From: Amycolatopsis cihanbeyliensis | Lineage (GTDB): Bacteria; Actinomycetota; Actinomycetes; Mycobacteriales; Pseudonocardiaceae | Assembly (NCBI RefSeq): GCF_006715045.1 | Contig: NZ_VFML01000001.1 | Coordinates: 2,820,501 to 2,884,500, forward strand | Direction of reading: 5' to 3' | DNA: 64,000 bases | Part shown: piece after piece, positions 1 through 10,462 of the stretch | Numbering within the stretch: the stretch's first letter is position 1 | Layout: the number at the start of each line of letters is the position of its first letter | Program-made: the position numbers and the translations under genes | Notes under the pieces: model-generated | Told to the model about the DNA's origin: nothing | The model's input: only the letters and a program-made list of their open reading frames with translations | The model's database searches: none

Positions 1-2360
1 ACATCGGCAGTCGCCATGTCCAGGACGACTCGGGCCCGCCCCTCGACGGTCCCGGCGGACACCGGTAGGCCGACCAGCGCGCCGGTTGGCAGATCGTCGC
101 GCCGGTACGCTCCGGCGAGGGCCTCGCCGTCCGAGGTGAGCACCCGGGGTGGCGTGAGCGCCTGATACGACCTGAACGCGGCCTTCCGCCAACAGATGAG
201 CTCGTCATCGACCTGGTTCGTACGCACGACGTCGTGAAGTTCCTGGAACCTCAGAAAGAAGATGTCTTCCTTCTCCCGAAGCACGTCGGCCCGCACGAGA
301 CGCGCGGCCTCGTCCAGCAAGGCCTGCTTGTAGACGAAGTAACGGCTGACCATGCCGTACTTCGGGTACTCGCGGTACCCGATGAACGTCCGGACGAGGT
401 CGATCTTCCGTTTGGTTTCTTCGGCCTTCCACTCCCCGTCCGGCAGAGCCCGCAAGCGCTCCAGCAGTTCCTGTTCCTTCTTCCACGCCTCCTGCCGCCC
501 TTGCTCGAAGTGGCGCTCGCCGGCGCCCGGCTCGGCGTTCTTGATGTTGGAGAGGAGCATGGGCAGGAGCGTGGTGGGCCGTTCGCTCCAACGCGGCCTG
601 GTGATATCGATTTCACCGACGCAGCGCATGCCGTACTTGTCGAGGTAGGCCGCGATGGCGTCACGCGCTTCCCGCCCGCCGTCGAGCTCGGCCAACTCGT
701 CGAGGAAGTCCTCGTCCCCGACATCGCGCAGAAAGGCGACGACTTCCGGATGCGGGCGGATCACGTCCGCGACGTCGAGGAGCGCCAGCCCCATCTCCGA
801 GGTGACATTGTGCGGGACGGACTGGGAGAGCGTGTCGGCCGCGTTCTTCTCGCCCAGCCACTCCTGCAGTCGCTCGTTGAGCCACCGGGTCGCTTCCATC
901 GCCGACATGAACACCTGATGGCTCCGCGGATCGAACAGGAGCCGCCTCAGCTCCTGGATGTCCGCCAGGATGAAGTCGAGCAACGCAGCTCCGGACTTCG
1001 TCCTGATGTCGCGCTTCAACGCGTCGATGGAAGCCTGGGTGCGCCCGATCAACTCGGTGACGACGGCCGGATCGGTCTCGATCGGGTCCGGCGCGACGCC
1101 GGGGGCCGGCTCGCCGGGACCCTCGTCGGGGAGCGACGGGATGAAGCCGTCGCGTTCGAGGATGGTCTGCAGCGCGTCCCCGATCAGCGGATCGGACTTC
1201 CCCACGACCTCCAGGAGCCCGGCGCGGTTCGCGGGCGAGGCCAGGATCTGGGTGACGTCGACGAACAGGCGCCCACCGGCCTCGACCATCGGCGCAGGGG
1301 TCGTCAGCAGCCACACGGAGAGGCCCAGGGGCTTTATCGGGTCGGTCATCATCTGCTGATGACCGACGGAGACATAGACGTGGTTGTCCCGGTCCCCGGC
1401 CTCCGGAACGGGGAACAGCGTGGTGATCGGCCGGCTCTGCACGACATGGAAGTCGTCGTCGGCAAGGCACCATTCGATGTCCTGGGGGCAGCCGAAGTGC
1501 GCTTCGATCCGCCGGCCCAGCCGCGCGAGCCGCACGACCTGCGCGTCCGTCAGCGCCGGCTGTTCCCGCCACGCCGGCTCGATCGGCTGTTCCTGCGTTC
1601 CTCCTCCCGGCGAGGCGTGGATGGCACGCTGCTTGGTGGCGACCGCCTTGGCGACGATGTCGCCGTCGCGCACCTTGTAGACGTCGGCGTTCACCAGGCC
1701 GGAGACCAGGGCCTCGCCGAGGCCGAAGCCGGCCTCCACGCAGGCGACCTTCCGGCTGGACGTGGCGGGGTCGGCCGTGAAGAGGACACCGGCCGCCCGC
1801 GGGAAGACCATCTGCTGCACGACCACGGCCATGTGGACCTTGCGGTGGTCGAAGCCGTTCCGCAGCCGGTAGGTCACGGCCCGCTCGGTGAACAGCGAGG
1901 CCCAGCACCGCCTGACGTGCCGCAGGATCGCCGCCTGCCCGACGACGTTCAGGTACGTGTCCTGCTGGCCCGCGAAGGAGGCGGCGGGCAGGTCCTCCGC
2001 CGTCGCGCTCGATCGGACGGCGTAGGCGGCCCGCTCGCCGAGCCGGGCGAGTGCGCCGGTGATCGCCGCCGCCACCTCGTCAGGGACGACGATCCCTTCC
2101 AGGGCCTGCCGGATCTCCGCGCTACGCGTGCGAATCGCCTCCCGGTCGTCCGGGTCAAGGCGCGACAGCCGATCCAGCCGATCGTCAAGCGACCGCGCGT
2201 CCGCCATGATTCGCCGGAACGCGTCCGTCGTCACGCAAAAGCCGGCCGGCACGCGGATGCCTTCGATCCGCGCAAGCTCTCCCAGGTGCGCACCCTTGCC
2301 GCCGCCGACAGCGACCCGCGTCTGGTCGATCTCCTGAAGACCGAGCACGTAGCTGCCCAT
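1..2360 (-). CDS. rph: Rifampin phosphotransferase, PEP-synthase-like (3' end cut by window edge)
   Basis: About 786 N-terminal residues are present. The family transfers the beta-phosphate of ATP to the C21 hydroxyl of rifamycins, inactivating them in the cytoplasm. The N-terminal third is a PPDK/PEP-synthase ATP-grasp domain: GGGKGAHLGEL near residue 17, AVRSSATAEDLP near 110, and a conserved QSRPIT that closes the domain. The middle part carries the family's EYPKYGM segment. The swivelling His domain is only just entered at the window edge, so the catalytic His cannot be checked. ATG 2358-2360 was chosen because a GGGGGAG sequence lies 8 nt upstream. A 16/19 match to the rifamycin-associated element lies about 80 bp upstream, which supports rph over a housekeeping PEP synthase. 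Normal family length is about 865 residues. Confidence 0.85.
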   Translation of the reverse strand, partial: MGSYVLGLQEIDQTRVAVGGGKGAHLGELARIEGIRVPAGFCVTTDAFRRIMADARSLDDRLDRLSRLDPDDREAIRTRSAEIRQALEGIVVPDEVAAAITGALARLGERAAYAVRSSATAEDLPAASFAGQQDTYLNVVGQAAILRHVRRCWASLFTERAVTYRLRNGFDHRKVHMAVVVQQMVFPRAAGVLFTADPATSSRKVACVEAGFGLGEALVSGLVNADVYKVRDGDIVAKAVATKQRAIHASPGGGTQEQPIEPAWREQPALTDAQVVRLARLGRRIEAHFGCPQDIEWCLADDDFHVVQSRPITTLFPVPEAGDRDNHVYVSVGHQQMMTDPIKPLGLSVWLLTTPAPMVEAGGRLFVDVTQILASPANRAGLLEVVGKSDPLIGDALQTILERDGFIPSLPDEGPGEPAPGVAPDPIETDPAVVTELIGRTQASIDALKRDIRTKSGAALLDFILADIQELRRLLFDPRSHQVFMSAMEATRWLNERLQEWLGEKNAADTLSQSVPHNVTSEMGLALLDVADVIRPHPEVVAFLRDVGDEDFLDELAELDGGREARDAIAAYLDKYGMRCVGEIDITRPRWSERPTTLLPMLLSNIKNAEPGAGERHFEQGRQEAWKKEQELLERLRALPDGEWKAEETKRKIDLVRTFIGYREYPKYGMVSRYFVYKQALLDEAARLVRADVLREKEDIFFLRFQELHDVVRTNQVDDELICWRKAAFRSYQALTPPRVLTSDGEALAGAYRRDDLPTGALVGLPVSAGTVEGRARVVLDMATAD

Positions 2361-2441
2361 CCGTTCATCTCCCCCCGTCCGCCCCCTCGGGCCCCGTTTC
2401 CGCAGGTTCTGGTGTCGGCTGGAGATTCTGCGGCACCAACC

Positions 2442-2460
2442 GGGTCTTGCCACAAGGCCC
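2442..2460 (-). promoter_or_regulatory. Rifamycin-associated element (RAE)-like inverted repeat
   Basis: On the minus strand the 19 bases read GGGCCTTGTGGCAAGACCC. They agree at 16 of 19 positions with the RAE consensus as I recall it (GGGGCTTGCGGCAAGGCCC), the element found in front of rifamycin-inactivation genes such as rph, rgt, rox and arr. It sits about 82-100 bp upstream of the rph start. The identity of the protein or mechanism acting through it cannot be read from this window. Confidence 0.8.
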
Positions 2461-2483
2461 CCGGTGCGCTATATGTTGAAAGT

Positions 2484-2509
2484 GGCAAGGAGTGGGTTAC
2501 CTCCTTGCC
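2484..2509 (-). terminator. Hairpin terminator after the secreted hydrolase gene
   Basis: A perfect 9-bp stem (GGCAAGGAG / CTCCTTGCC) with an 8-nt loop lies about 30 nt after the stop of the hydrolase gene. Only a weak T-run follows on the minus strand. It separates that gene from the RAE and rph. Confidence 0.6.
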
Positions 2510-2540
2510 TTTGCCCTGGGGACGTCGGCACGATTCTCGT

Positions 2541-3986
2541 TCAGGCGGGGATACCCACGCCGGGCCGGAAGCGCAGTACCCACTCCGCCAGCGGGGAGAG
2601 CGCGGGCCAGCGCGTGCCACCAGGACGCGGGTACACCCGCGACGAGTAGGCGGCGGGGACGTAGCCGGGGTCGAAGAAGCACCCGGTGCCGTAGGTCGCG
2701 TCGTGTGCAGGGCAGGCGCCGGCGATGTCGGCGGGTGCCGGCGTGCGTCCGGTGTTCACCCAGGTCGCCAGTTCGTCGATGGCCGTCGCGTACTCGGACG
2801 TGCTCAGCGTGCTGTGCTCGCCTTCCCTGGTGAAGGTCTGCACGAGCCGCCCGGCGGTGCGCGAGCCGCGCAGGCTGGCGCGATAGGCGGCCTCCTGCTC
2901 GACGAACGCGGTAGGGTCGCCGATCGCGTGCATCGTGAGCACCGGAATCGAGATGGCGCCGGTGGGGTCGCTGTCGAAGGAAAGGTCACGCACCGCGGAA
3001 GGGTCCGCGGTGAACCGTTCGACACCGGCATTGAGTGCCGCGTCGTCGTACGAGCCGGTGTAGCGGATGGTCCGGTTGCTGAAGGGGTTCCGGTCGTCGA
3101 GCCGGTCGTGCACGATGTCGCGGAAGGTGAAGGTCGCGAAGCGCAGATGTGACTCCAGAGTGCGTTCCGGAATCCCCGTCACGGCGAGGATATCGCTCAG
3201 GTTCTGCCGCTGCCGAGGTGTTCGCTCGCCCCGCGCCGACGCGAAGCCGGTGCACTCCTGGAGCCTGGCGCGCAACCCGGCCCGGGTCATCGTGGAACCC
3301 TCGCGCAAACCCATCCACAGTGGATACTGCGGCTCGGTGGGGCGCGGATGGTTACCGCAGTAGTACTGGTAGACCACGCGGAGATCCACCCGGAAGTCGT
3401 AGCCCCGGGAGCCTCCGGCGAGCATGCCGTTGGTCAGCAACACGCCGTCGTAAGGGCGCGGCGGCCAGGTGCCGTGGATCTCCGCGGCCTTCGCCGCCAC
3501 GTTCCCGCCCCAGGACTGGCCGTGCAGCAGCGTCGTGCTCGGCCGGCCGAAGGTCCGCACGAACAGCCGCCGCAGGTTCTCGGTGTCCTCGGCGGCCATC
3601 CGCACGCCGTAGCCGCCGCGCCGGTAGGCCGACCCGGCCCAGGCGTAACCCTCGCGCACCATCACCGCCCAGCGGGCGAGGTCCTTGTCACTGCGTTCCG
3701 GATCCGAGTCCTCGGTCAGGCCGGGGCCGCCGTGGGCATGCAGCACGAGGGACCCGTTCCACTGCTCCGGGATGGCGATCGAGTAGTAGGCGCCATTGCC
3801 GTCCTGCCCGGAGTAGCACCTCGCGGGCACCGTGACCTCGTCCGGGCAGGGCACCGGAGCGGGACGTTCGCGCGCCGCAGGGGAGTCTGCGGCACTGGCC
3901 GGCAGCCCGCTGCCGAGGGTGGTCACCAGTAGCGCGGCCACCACCCCGATCCGGTACGGCCGGTCCGGCGACTGACTCGTTTCCAC
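2541..3986 (-). CDS. Secreted alpha/beta hydrolase (peptidase-like)
   Basis: The protein has 481 residues from GTG at 3986, chosen because GGAGG lies 6 nt upstream; an ATG 36 nt earlier has no such site. The N-terminus has a hydrophobic stretch (IGVVAALLVTTLGS) ending in an AxA-type site (ASAAD), so it is probably exported. The alpha/beta hydrolase fold is shown by HGGPG (oxyanion region), the nucleophile elbow GQSWGG near residue 157, a late acid in MHAIGDPTAF and the catalytic His in EGEHST. The overall layout resembles actinobacterial secreted aminopeptidase/tripeptidyl-peptidase-like hydrolases, but the substrate is not identifiable. It is the downstream neighbour of the M4-type protease on the same strand, with a 176-bp gap. 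Confidence 0.75.
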   Translation of the reverse strand: METSQSPDRPYRIGVVAALLVTTLGSGLPASAADSPAARERPAPVPCPDEVTVPARCYSGQDGNGAYYSIAIPEQWNGSLVLHAHGGPGLTEDSDPERSDKDLARWAVMVREGYAWAGSAYRRGGYGVRMAAEDTENLRRLFVRTFGRPSTTLLHGQSWGGNVAAKAAEIHGTWPPRPYDGVLLTNGMLAGGSRGYDFRVDLRVVYQYYCGNHPRPTEPQYPLWMGLREGSTMTRAGLRARLQECTGFASARGERTPRQRQNLSDILAVTGIPERTLESHLRFATFTFRDIVHDRLDDRNPFSNRTIRYTGSYDDAALNAGVERFTADPSAVRDLSFDSDPTGAISIPVLTMHAIGDPTAFVEQEAAYRASLRGSRTAGRLVQTFTREGEHSTLSTSEYATAIDELATWVNTGRTPAPADIAGACPAHDATYGTGCFFDPGYVPAAYSSRVYPRPGGTRWPALSPLAEWVLRFRPGVGIPA

Positions 3987-4162
3987 GGGCGACCTCCGTT
4001 GGCCTGCGGTGCGCCTTCGCACCGGGGAGTGTGATGCTAGGCACGGTGACGACGGCCGGTCGCGATTGAGTTCATAGTGGTCGCCAGGCGGAGTTCCGGG
4101 TACTGTGGCGGCCCGTCACGAGCCGCGAGCGCAGTGCAAGGTCACCCGCTCGCGCGCACGAG

Positions 4163-5137
4163 TCAGCGTTCCAGCTGGGTCGCGGTGATCGCCTTCTCGA
4201 CCTGCGCGCAGTCCGCGTTGCTCGTGCCCGCCACGCCGTCCCGGGCGTTGCTCGCGCACACCTCGCGCAGGGTGGCCGCGATGGCGCGGAAGTCGGCACC
4301 CTTCGGCTGGTTGCGGACCACGGCGAACCACAGCGCCGCGGACCTGGCCGTGCCGATACCGGTGATGGTCTGGCCGTTGAACGTCTGCCCCTCGCTGATC
4401 AGGAATCCGAGCTTGTCGATGACGGCGGCATTGATGACCGGGCTGCCTCGCGTGCTCCAGTACTGCCCACCCTTGCGGTCGGGCATCCGCCGCAGGGTCG
4501 GGTCGTCCATGTCCCGGTACACCCCGAACACCGAGCCGTCGCCCATCTTCCAGCGGTCCGTGGTGTCCGGTGTGCCGTTGGTGAGGTCGAACAGCTCGCC
4601 GAGGACGTCGGCCACGCCCTCGCGAACCGCACCGACCTCGCCCTGCTTGCCGGATTCCACGACACCGTAGTAGTCCTGCACACCGTGCGCGAACTCGTGG
4701 CCGAAGGTGTCATCGGAGAACAGCCCGTGCGAGAACACCACTCGGCGGTCGCTGTAGTAGGTCGGCCAGGCCCCGTTGACGCAGTCCCTCCCGTCGGCGC
4801 ACGCGCGGACCGAGACGTTGACCGCCTGGACACCCTCGACGGGTGCGGCGAGCATGGTCTGGAGGTCGCCGCCCACCTTCGCGTAGAAGCCCGCCAGCTC
4901 GCCGAGCCAGATGTAGGCGTCATCGACGTGCCTGACTCCGGTCGGACCGTCCCCCTCGTGCCGGGCAACGGCGAGGTCGCTGCCGCATTCGAAACCGTTC
5001 GTGGGCTGGTTACCGCCGTCGCACACCGCCCGCGTCAGCGAGGCGCCGTGGCCGGGGGTGGGCGCGGCACTGACCGGGGCTGCCAGGCACGAGGCGGCCG
5101 CCGCCGTCAGGACAACGATACCGATCGCCTTGCGCAT
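4163..5137 (-). CDS. Secreted minimal M4 (thermolysin-like) metallopeptidase
   Basis: The protein has 324 residues. The ATG at 5137 follows AAAGGA by 7 nt and begins a clear signal peptide ending in PVSAAP. The zinc site is visible: HEFAH, and downstream the third ligand Glu in REGVADVLGELFD, equivalent to thermolysin NExxSD. The protein is short for M4, with no FTP or PepSY propeptide between the signal and the catalytic part. The C-terminal helix PVINAAVIDKLGFLI aligns with the thermolysin VHINSGIINKAAYLI segment but has Val where the transition-state His (H231 in thermolysin) should be. It may be a weak protease, or a scaffold that binds zinc. The family call is good; catalytic activity is uncertain. 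Confidence 0.75.
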   Translation of the reverse strand: MRKAIGIVVLTAAAASCLAAPVSAAPTPGHGASLTRAVCDGGNQPTNGFECGSDLAVARHEGDGPTGVRHVDDAYIWLGELAGFYAKVGGDLQTMLAAPVEGVQAVNVSVRACADGRDCVNGAWPTYYSDRRVVFSHGLFSDDTFGHEFAHGVQDYYGVVESGKQGEVGAVREGVADVLGELFDLTNGTPDTTDRWKMGDGSVFGVYRDMDDPTLRRMPDRKGGQYWSTRGSPVINAAVIDKLGFLISEGQTFNGQTITGIGTARSAALWFAVVRNQPKGADFRAIAATLREVCASNARDGVAGTSNADCAQVEKAITATQLER

Positions 5138-5325
5138 CACTGAGTCCTTTCTGGATGACACTCGCTGTCACCGGTGGTCGAGCTGGCCGCCGCGGCCACG
5201 GTCGCCCATCATCAGGAGTGGGATCAGCGGAAACAATCGGGGTTTCGCTAGGTGGTCCCCTGGTTCTCCGGCGTGCTCCTCGATCTGCCGGACGATGTCG
5301 CCGGCGGTTGCGGGCCCCGCCGGCG

Positions 5326-7682
<2,357 letters not shown>

Positions 7683-7686
<4 letters not shown>

Positions 7687-8243
7687 GCCCCGGCGTAACG
7701 GGTGAGGACGACCCCGCCACGGAACGACCTGGCGTCCAGCAACGTCGGATCGAGCAGTTCGAAGCCCTCGGGGAACAGCCCGCGGCCGCGACCCTGCACG
7801 ACCGGGTAGGTGAACAACCGGTACTCGTCGACCAACCCGGCCTCGATCAGCGTATGGCACAGGGTGATGCTCCCGGTGACCACGATGTCCTTACCCGGTT
7901 GCGCCTTCAGCGCGCGGACCTCCTCGACCGGGTCGCCGGAGAGGATCGTGGAGTGCCGCCAGCGCGGGTCGGTCATCGTCGAGGACACGACGTACTTCTG
8001 GACCTCGTTGAGGTAGTCGGTGATCCCGGTGGTGTCGTCGGTCTGCTCGGGCCAGTAGCCGCGCAGGTCCTCGAAGGTCCGGCGGCCCACGAGGAACCCG
8101 TCCGCGTCGCGGTCCTGCCGGTGCAGCTCCTCGAGCAGGTCCGAGTTGTCCACACCGCCCTGGCCCTGCGGGTCGAACCAGTCGGCCAGCATCTCGACGG
8201 ACCCGTCGATGGTGATGTTCTGCGTGATGGCGAGCGTGCGCAT
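7683..8243 (-). CDS. Dihydrofolate reductase-like protein (RibD C-terminal family)
   Basis: The protein has 186 residues and is a single-domain member of the RibD_C/DHFR-like fold common in actinobacteria. Seen: a starting beta strand MRTLAITQNITIDG, the central DGFLVGRRTFEDLRGYWP, the NADPH-binding VVTGSITLCHTLIEAGLVDE, and the ending LFTYPVVQGRGRGLFPEG. Usual annotation is a dihydrofolate reductase family protein of unknown substrate. A GGAGG-like AGGAGATC precedes the ATG at 8243. It sits 109 bp downstream of the ECF41 sigma gene on the same strand. Oxidoreductases are common companions of ECF41 factors, so it may be part of that regulon. Confidence 0.8.
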
Positions 8244-8352
8244 GATGATCTCCTCCTGCCGTTGTCGGCGCTTCCACTGGTAAGACAGTGGTCCGCGGGG
8301 AAAATCATCGGTCGGCACGGCTCGTTGCGCATGACTGCCGACAGCCTCGGGC

Positions 8353-9267
8353 TCAGCGGCGCAGGGCGGTCTCCCGCTGCATGTGCGACAGCTTTTCGGG
8401 ATTGCGCACGGCGTAGAGCCCGGTGACGAGGCCCTCGTCGATGCGCACCGCCACGACGGTGTCGATCTCGCCGTCGAGCCGGAGAACCAGCGCCGGGTAG
8501 CCGTTGACCTGTACCGGCCGTAGCGTCGCCGTGCCGGCGATCCGGCCCCGTCCGGCGGCCAGCAGGCGGGCCACCTTCTCGGCCCCCACGACGGGCCGCG
8601 GGACGGCCTGCTTGACTCCGCCACCGTCACCGAGGAAAACGACGTCCGGCGCGAGCAGGTCGAGCAGGCTCTGCAGGTCACCCGTCTCGACCGCCCGCTG
8701 GAACGCCTCGAGCGCGTGCCGAGCCTCGGCCGCGGACACGACTCCGCGCGGCCGGCGCGCCGCGACGTGTGCCCGCGCCCGGTGCGCGATCTGCCGGACC
8801 GTGGCCTGGCCCTTGCCGACGGCTTCCGCGATCTCGTCGTAGTCGACCTCGAACACCTCACGCAGCACGAACACCGCCCGCTCGGTCGGCGTGAGTGTCT
8901 CGAGGACCAGCAGCATCGCCATCGAGACGCTGTCGGCAAGCTCGACGTCCTCGGCCACGTCGGGCGCGGTGAGCAGCGGCGCGGGCAGCCAGGGGCCGAC
9001 GTAGGACTCCCTGCGGCGACCGAGCGTACGCAGCCGGGTGAGTGCCTGGCGGGTGGTGATCCGGACCAGGTACGCACGCCGGTCCCGCACCGTGCCGAGA
9101 TCGACCCCGATCCATCGCAGCCAGGTCTCCTGCAGGACGTCCTCCGCGTCGGCGGCCGAGCCGAGCAGCTCGTAGGCGACGGTGAACAGCAGGTTGCGGT
9201 GGGCGAGGAACGCCTCGGTCGCGTGGTCCGGGCGGTCCTCGGGTGCGGTCCGTGACGTGCCTGCCAT
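8353..9267 (-). CDS. ECF41-family sigma factor with SnoaL-like C-terminal domain (SigJ-like)
   Basis: The protein has 304 residues. Sigma-70 region 2 is visible as HRNLLFTVAYELLGSAADAEDVLQETWLRW, with the HTH of region 4 at LTPTERAVFVLREVFEVDYDEIAEAVG. A roughly 100-residue SnoaL_2-type extension follows; it carries DGGG (FLGDGGGVKQA) and NPEKL near the end, both ECF41 signatures. ECF41 proteins need no separate anti-sigma factor because the C-terminal domain controls activity. The start at 9267 follows GGAGGAGCC. The gene is divergent from a carboxymuconolactone decarboxylase-like gene, the classic ECF41 target class, and the spacer holds an ECF41-type promoter for each gene. Confidence 0.92.
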   Translation of the reverse strand: MAGTSRTAPEDRPDHATEAFLAHRNLLFTVAYELLGSAADAEDVLQETWLRWIGVDLGTVRDRRAYLVRITTRQALTRLRTLGRRRESYVGPWLPAPLLTAPDVAEDVELADSVSMAMLLVLETLTPTERAVFVLREVFEVDYDEIAEAVGKGQATVRQIAHRARAHVAARRPRGVVSAAEARHALEAFQRAVETGDLQSLLDLLAPDVVFLGDGGGVKQAVPRPVVGAEKVARLLAAGRGRIAGTATLRPVQVNGYPALVLRLDGEIDTVVAVRIDEGLVTGLYAVRNPEKLSHMQRETALRR

Positions 9268-9306
9268 GGGCGGCTCCTCCTCACGCTCGACTGTGTCATC
9301 CACCAG

Positions 9307-9333
9307 ACACCGCGGCCCGCCGTTGTGTGACAC
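9307..9333 (-). promoter_or_regulatory. ECF41-type promoter for the sigma gene (autoregulation)
   Basis: On the minus strand TGTCACA (-35, 9327-9333) is followed after exactly 16 nt by TGTC (-10, 9307-9310). The family promoter is TGTCACA-N16-CGTC as I recall it. The -10 ends 39 nt before the start codon. Confidence 0.7.
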
Positions 9334-9378
9334 CGAGACGGTGACCACGCGCCTGTGACGCGCGTCACGCGATCGCGC

Positions 9379-9405
9379 TGTCACAAGGATCGGGTCGCCG
9401 GCATC
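9379..9405 (+). promoter_or_regulatory. ECF41-type promoter for the carboxymuconolactone decarboxylase-like gene
   Basis: TGTCACA (9379-9385), a 16-nt spacer, then CATC (9402-9405), matching TGTCACA-N16-CGTC with one change in the -10. It lies about 52 bp before the target ATG. Confidence 0.78.
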
Positions 9406-9456
9406 TGGTGTTCGTTCAGTGCGGCAGCACGCAACCCCGCGAGTGAGGACGAAGTC

Positions 9457-9942
9457 ATGGACGCCCGATTCAACATGTTCGACAACGAGATCGCCGCCAA
9501 GTTCGCCAAGCGGTTCGCGGGCGCAGGCCTGGTGATCCAGCAGTCGCCGCTGCCGAAGTCCACGCAGGAGCTGACGTCGCTGCGTGCCAGCCAGATCAAC
9601 GGCTGCGGTTGGTGCGTCGACATGCACACCAAGGAGGCCGCGGCCGCCGGGGAAAGCCCGGTCCGGCTCAACCTGGTCGCCACCTGGCGCGAGGCCACCG
9701 TGTTCACCGAGGCCGAGCGGGCCGCGCTGGCGCTCGCCGAGGAGGGCACCCGGCTCGCCGACGCCCACCACGGCGTGTCCGACGAGACCTGGGCCCAGGT
9801 ACGCAAGCACTACGACGACGACCAGACCGCCGCGCTGGTCGCCCTGGTCGCCCTGATCAACGCGGCCAACCGGCTCGCCGTGATCGTGCACCAGCAGGGG
9901 GGTTCCTACGAGCCCGGCATGTTCGACGCCGCGTTCACCTGA
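9457..9942 (+). CDS. Carboxymuconolactone decarboxylase/AhpD-family protein
   Basis: The protein has 161 residues of the all-helical CMD/AhpD fold. The redox motif is intact: NGCGWCVDMHT gives CxxC followed by His four residues on, as in AhpD alkylhydroperoxidase-like proteins. The start at 9457 has GAGG about 9 nt upstream. Members act as thiol-dependent peroxide reductases or have unknown substrates; the CxxCxxxH motif favours a redox role. It is driven by the ECF41-type promoter at 9379, so it is probably the main target of the neighbouring sigma factor. Confidence 0.85.
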   Translation: MDARFNMFDNEIAAKFAKRFAGAGLVIQQSPLPKSTQELTSLRASQINGCGWCVDMHTKEAAAAGESPVRLNLVATWREATVFTEAERAALALAEEGTRLADAHHGVSDETWAQVRKHYDDDQTAALVALVALINAANRLAVIVHQQGGSYEPGMFDAAFT

Positions 9943-10462
9943 TCGGCAGCCGAACCCGGCCCGGCCCGCGATCGTGCGATCCGGGCCGGGCACACGCATG
10001 TCCGGGGCACGGCTACGGCGCGAGTTGCCTGGCGACCGACCTCGGCCCGGAGGTCGGTCCGGACCGCCCGTCCGGTTTCGCGTACTCCCGCGGAATGTGC
10101 GCAGCTCTTGATTTCGGACCGAGATGGCCATTCAGAACGACCCAGCGACCGCGGGTCACCAGGCCCGCGCGCGCGGTCGTTGCAGGCCAGAGCACTGGCG
10201 AGGCATACTGCGGATCTGAATAGCCCGACCGTTGAATGAGACACCGAATGCGGTGCCGTGGGCGCACCGATTCCAGTCGGTATGCAAACGTTCGCTCCGC
10301 GCTCCTCTTGCCGGCGGTCGTGGCGGTGGTCGGGTGTCGCTGCGCAGGGACGCCAGGCGACTTCTGGTGGCTCAGGGCCCGCCTGGCGTGTTCGTTCGGT
10401 CGCCGCCGCAGTGATATGCTGAGCGATCCAGGCAATACCTGGCCCGGGCAGGTGGTTAGTGC
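9943..10462. other. 520-bp intergenic region before the SARP gene
   Basis: It contains the first copy of the three-copy structured element (10131-10245). Between that element and the SARP start (10246-10462) I see no convincing ORF, and no clear promoter could be fixed. Confidence 0.5.
10131..10245 (+). ncRNA. Structured leader-like element, copy 1
   Basis: The outer stem P1 is AACGACC (10136-10142) with GGTCGTT (10175-10181). The inner hairpin P2 is an 8-bp stem CGCGGGTC / GGCCCGCG (10150-10157 and 10162-10169) closed by an ACCA tetraloop. About 60 nt beyond P1, which hold a CTGAATAGCCCGAC block and GACACC, are also conserved with copy 2. It lies upstream of the SARP gene and could be a leader RNA, an attenuator or a long operator. 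The family is not recognised. Confidence 0.5.

Noticed and set aside
234..3152. A 972-codon plus-strand open frame
   Set aside because: It is antisense to rph and the secreted hydrolase, both of which have clear domains and RBSs. Its translation is Arg/Pro/Gly-rich without motifs.
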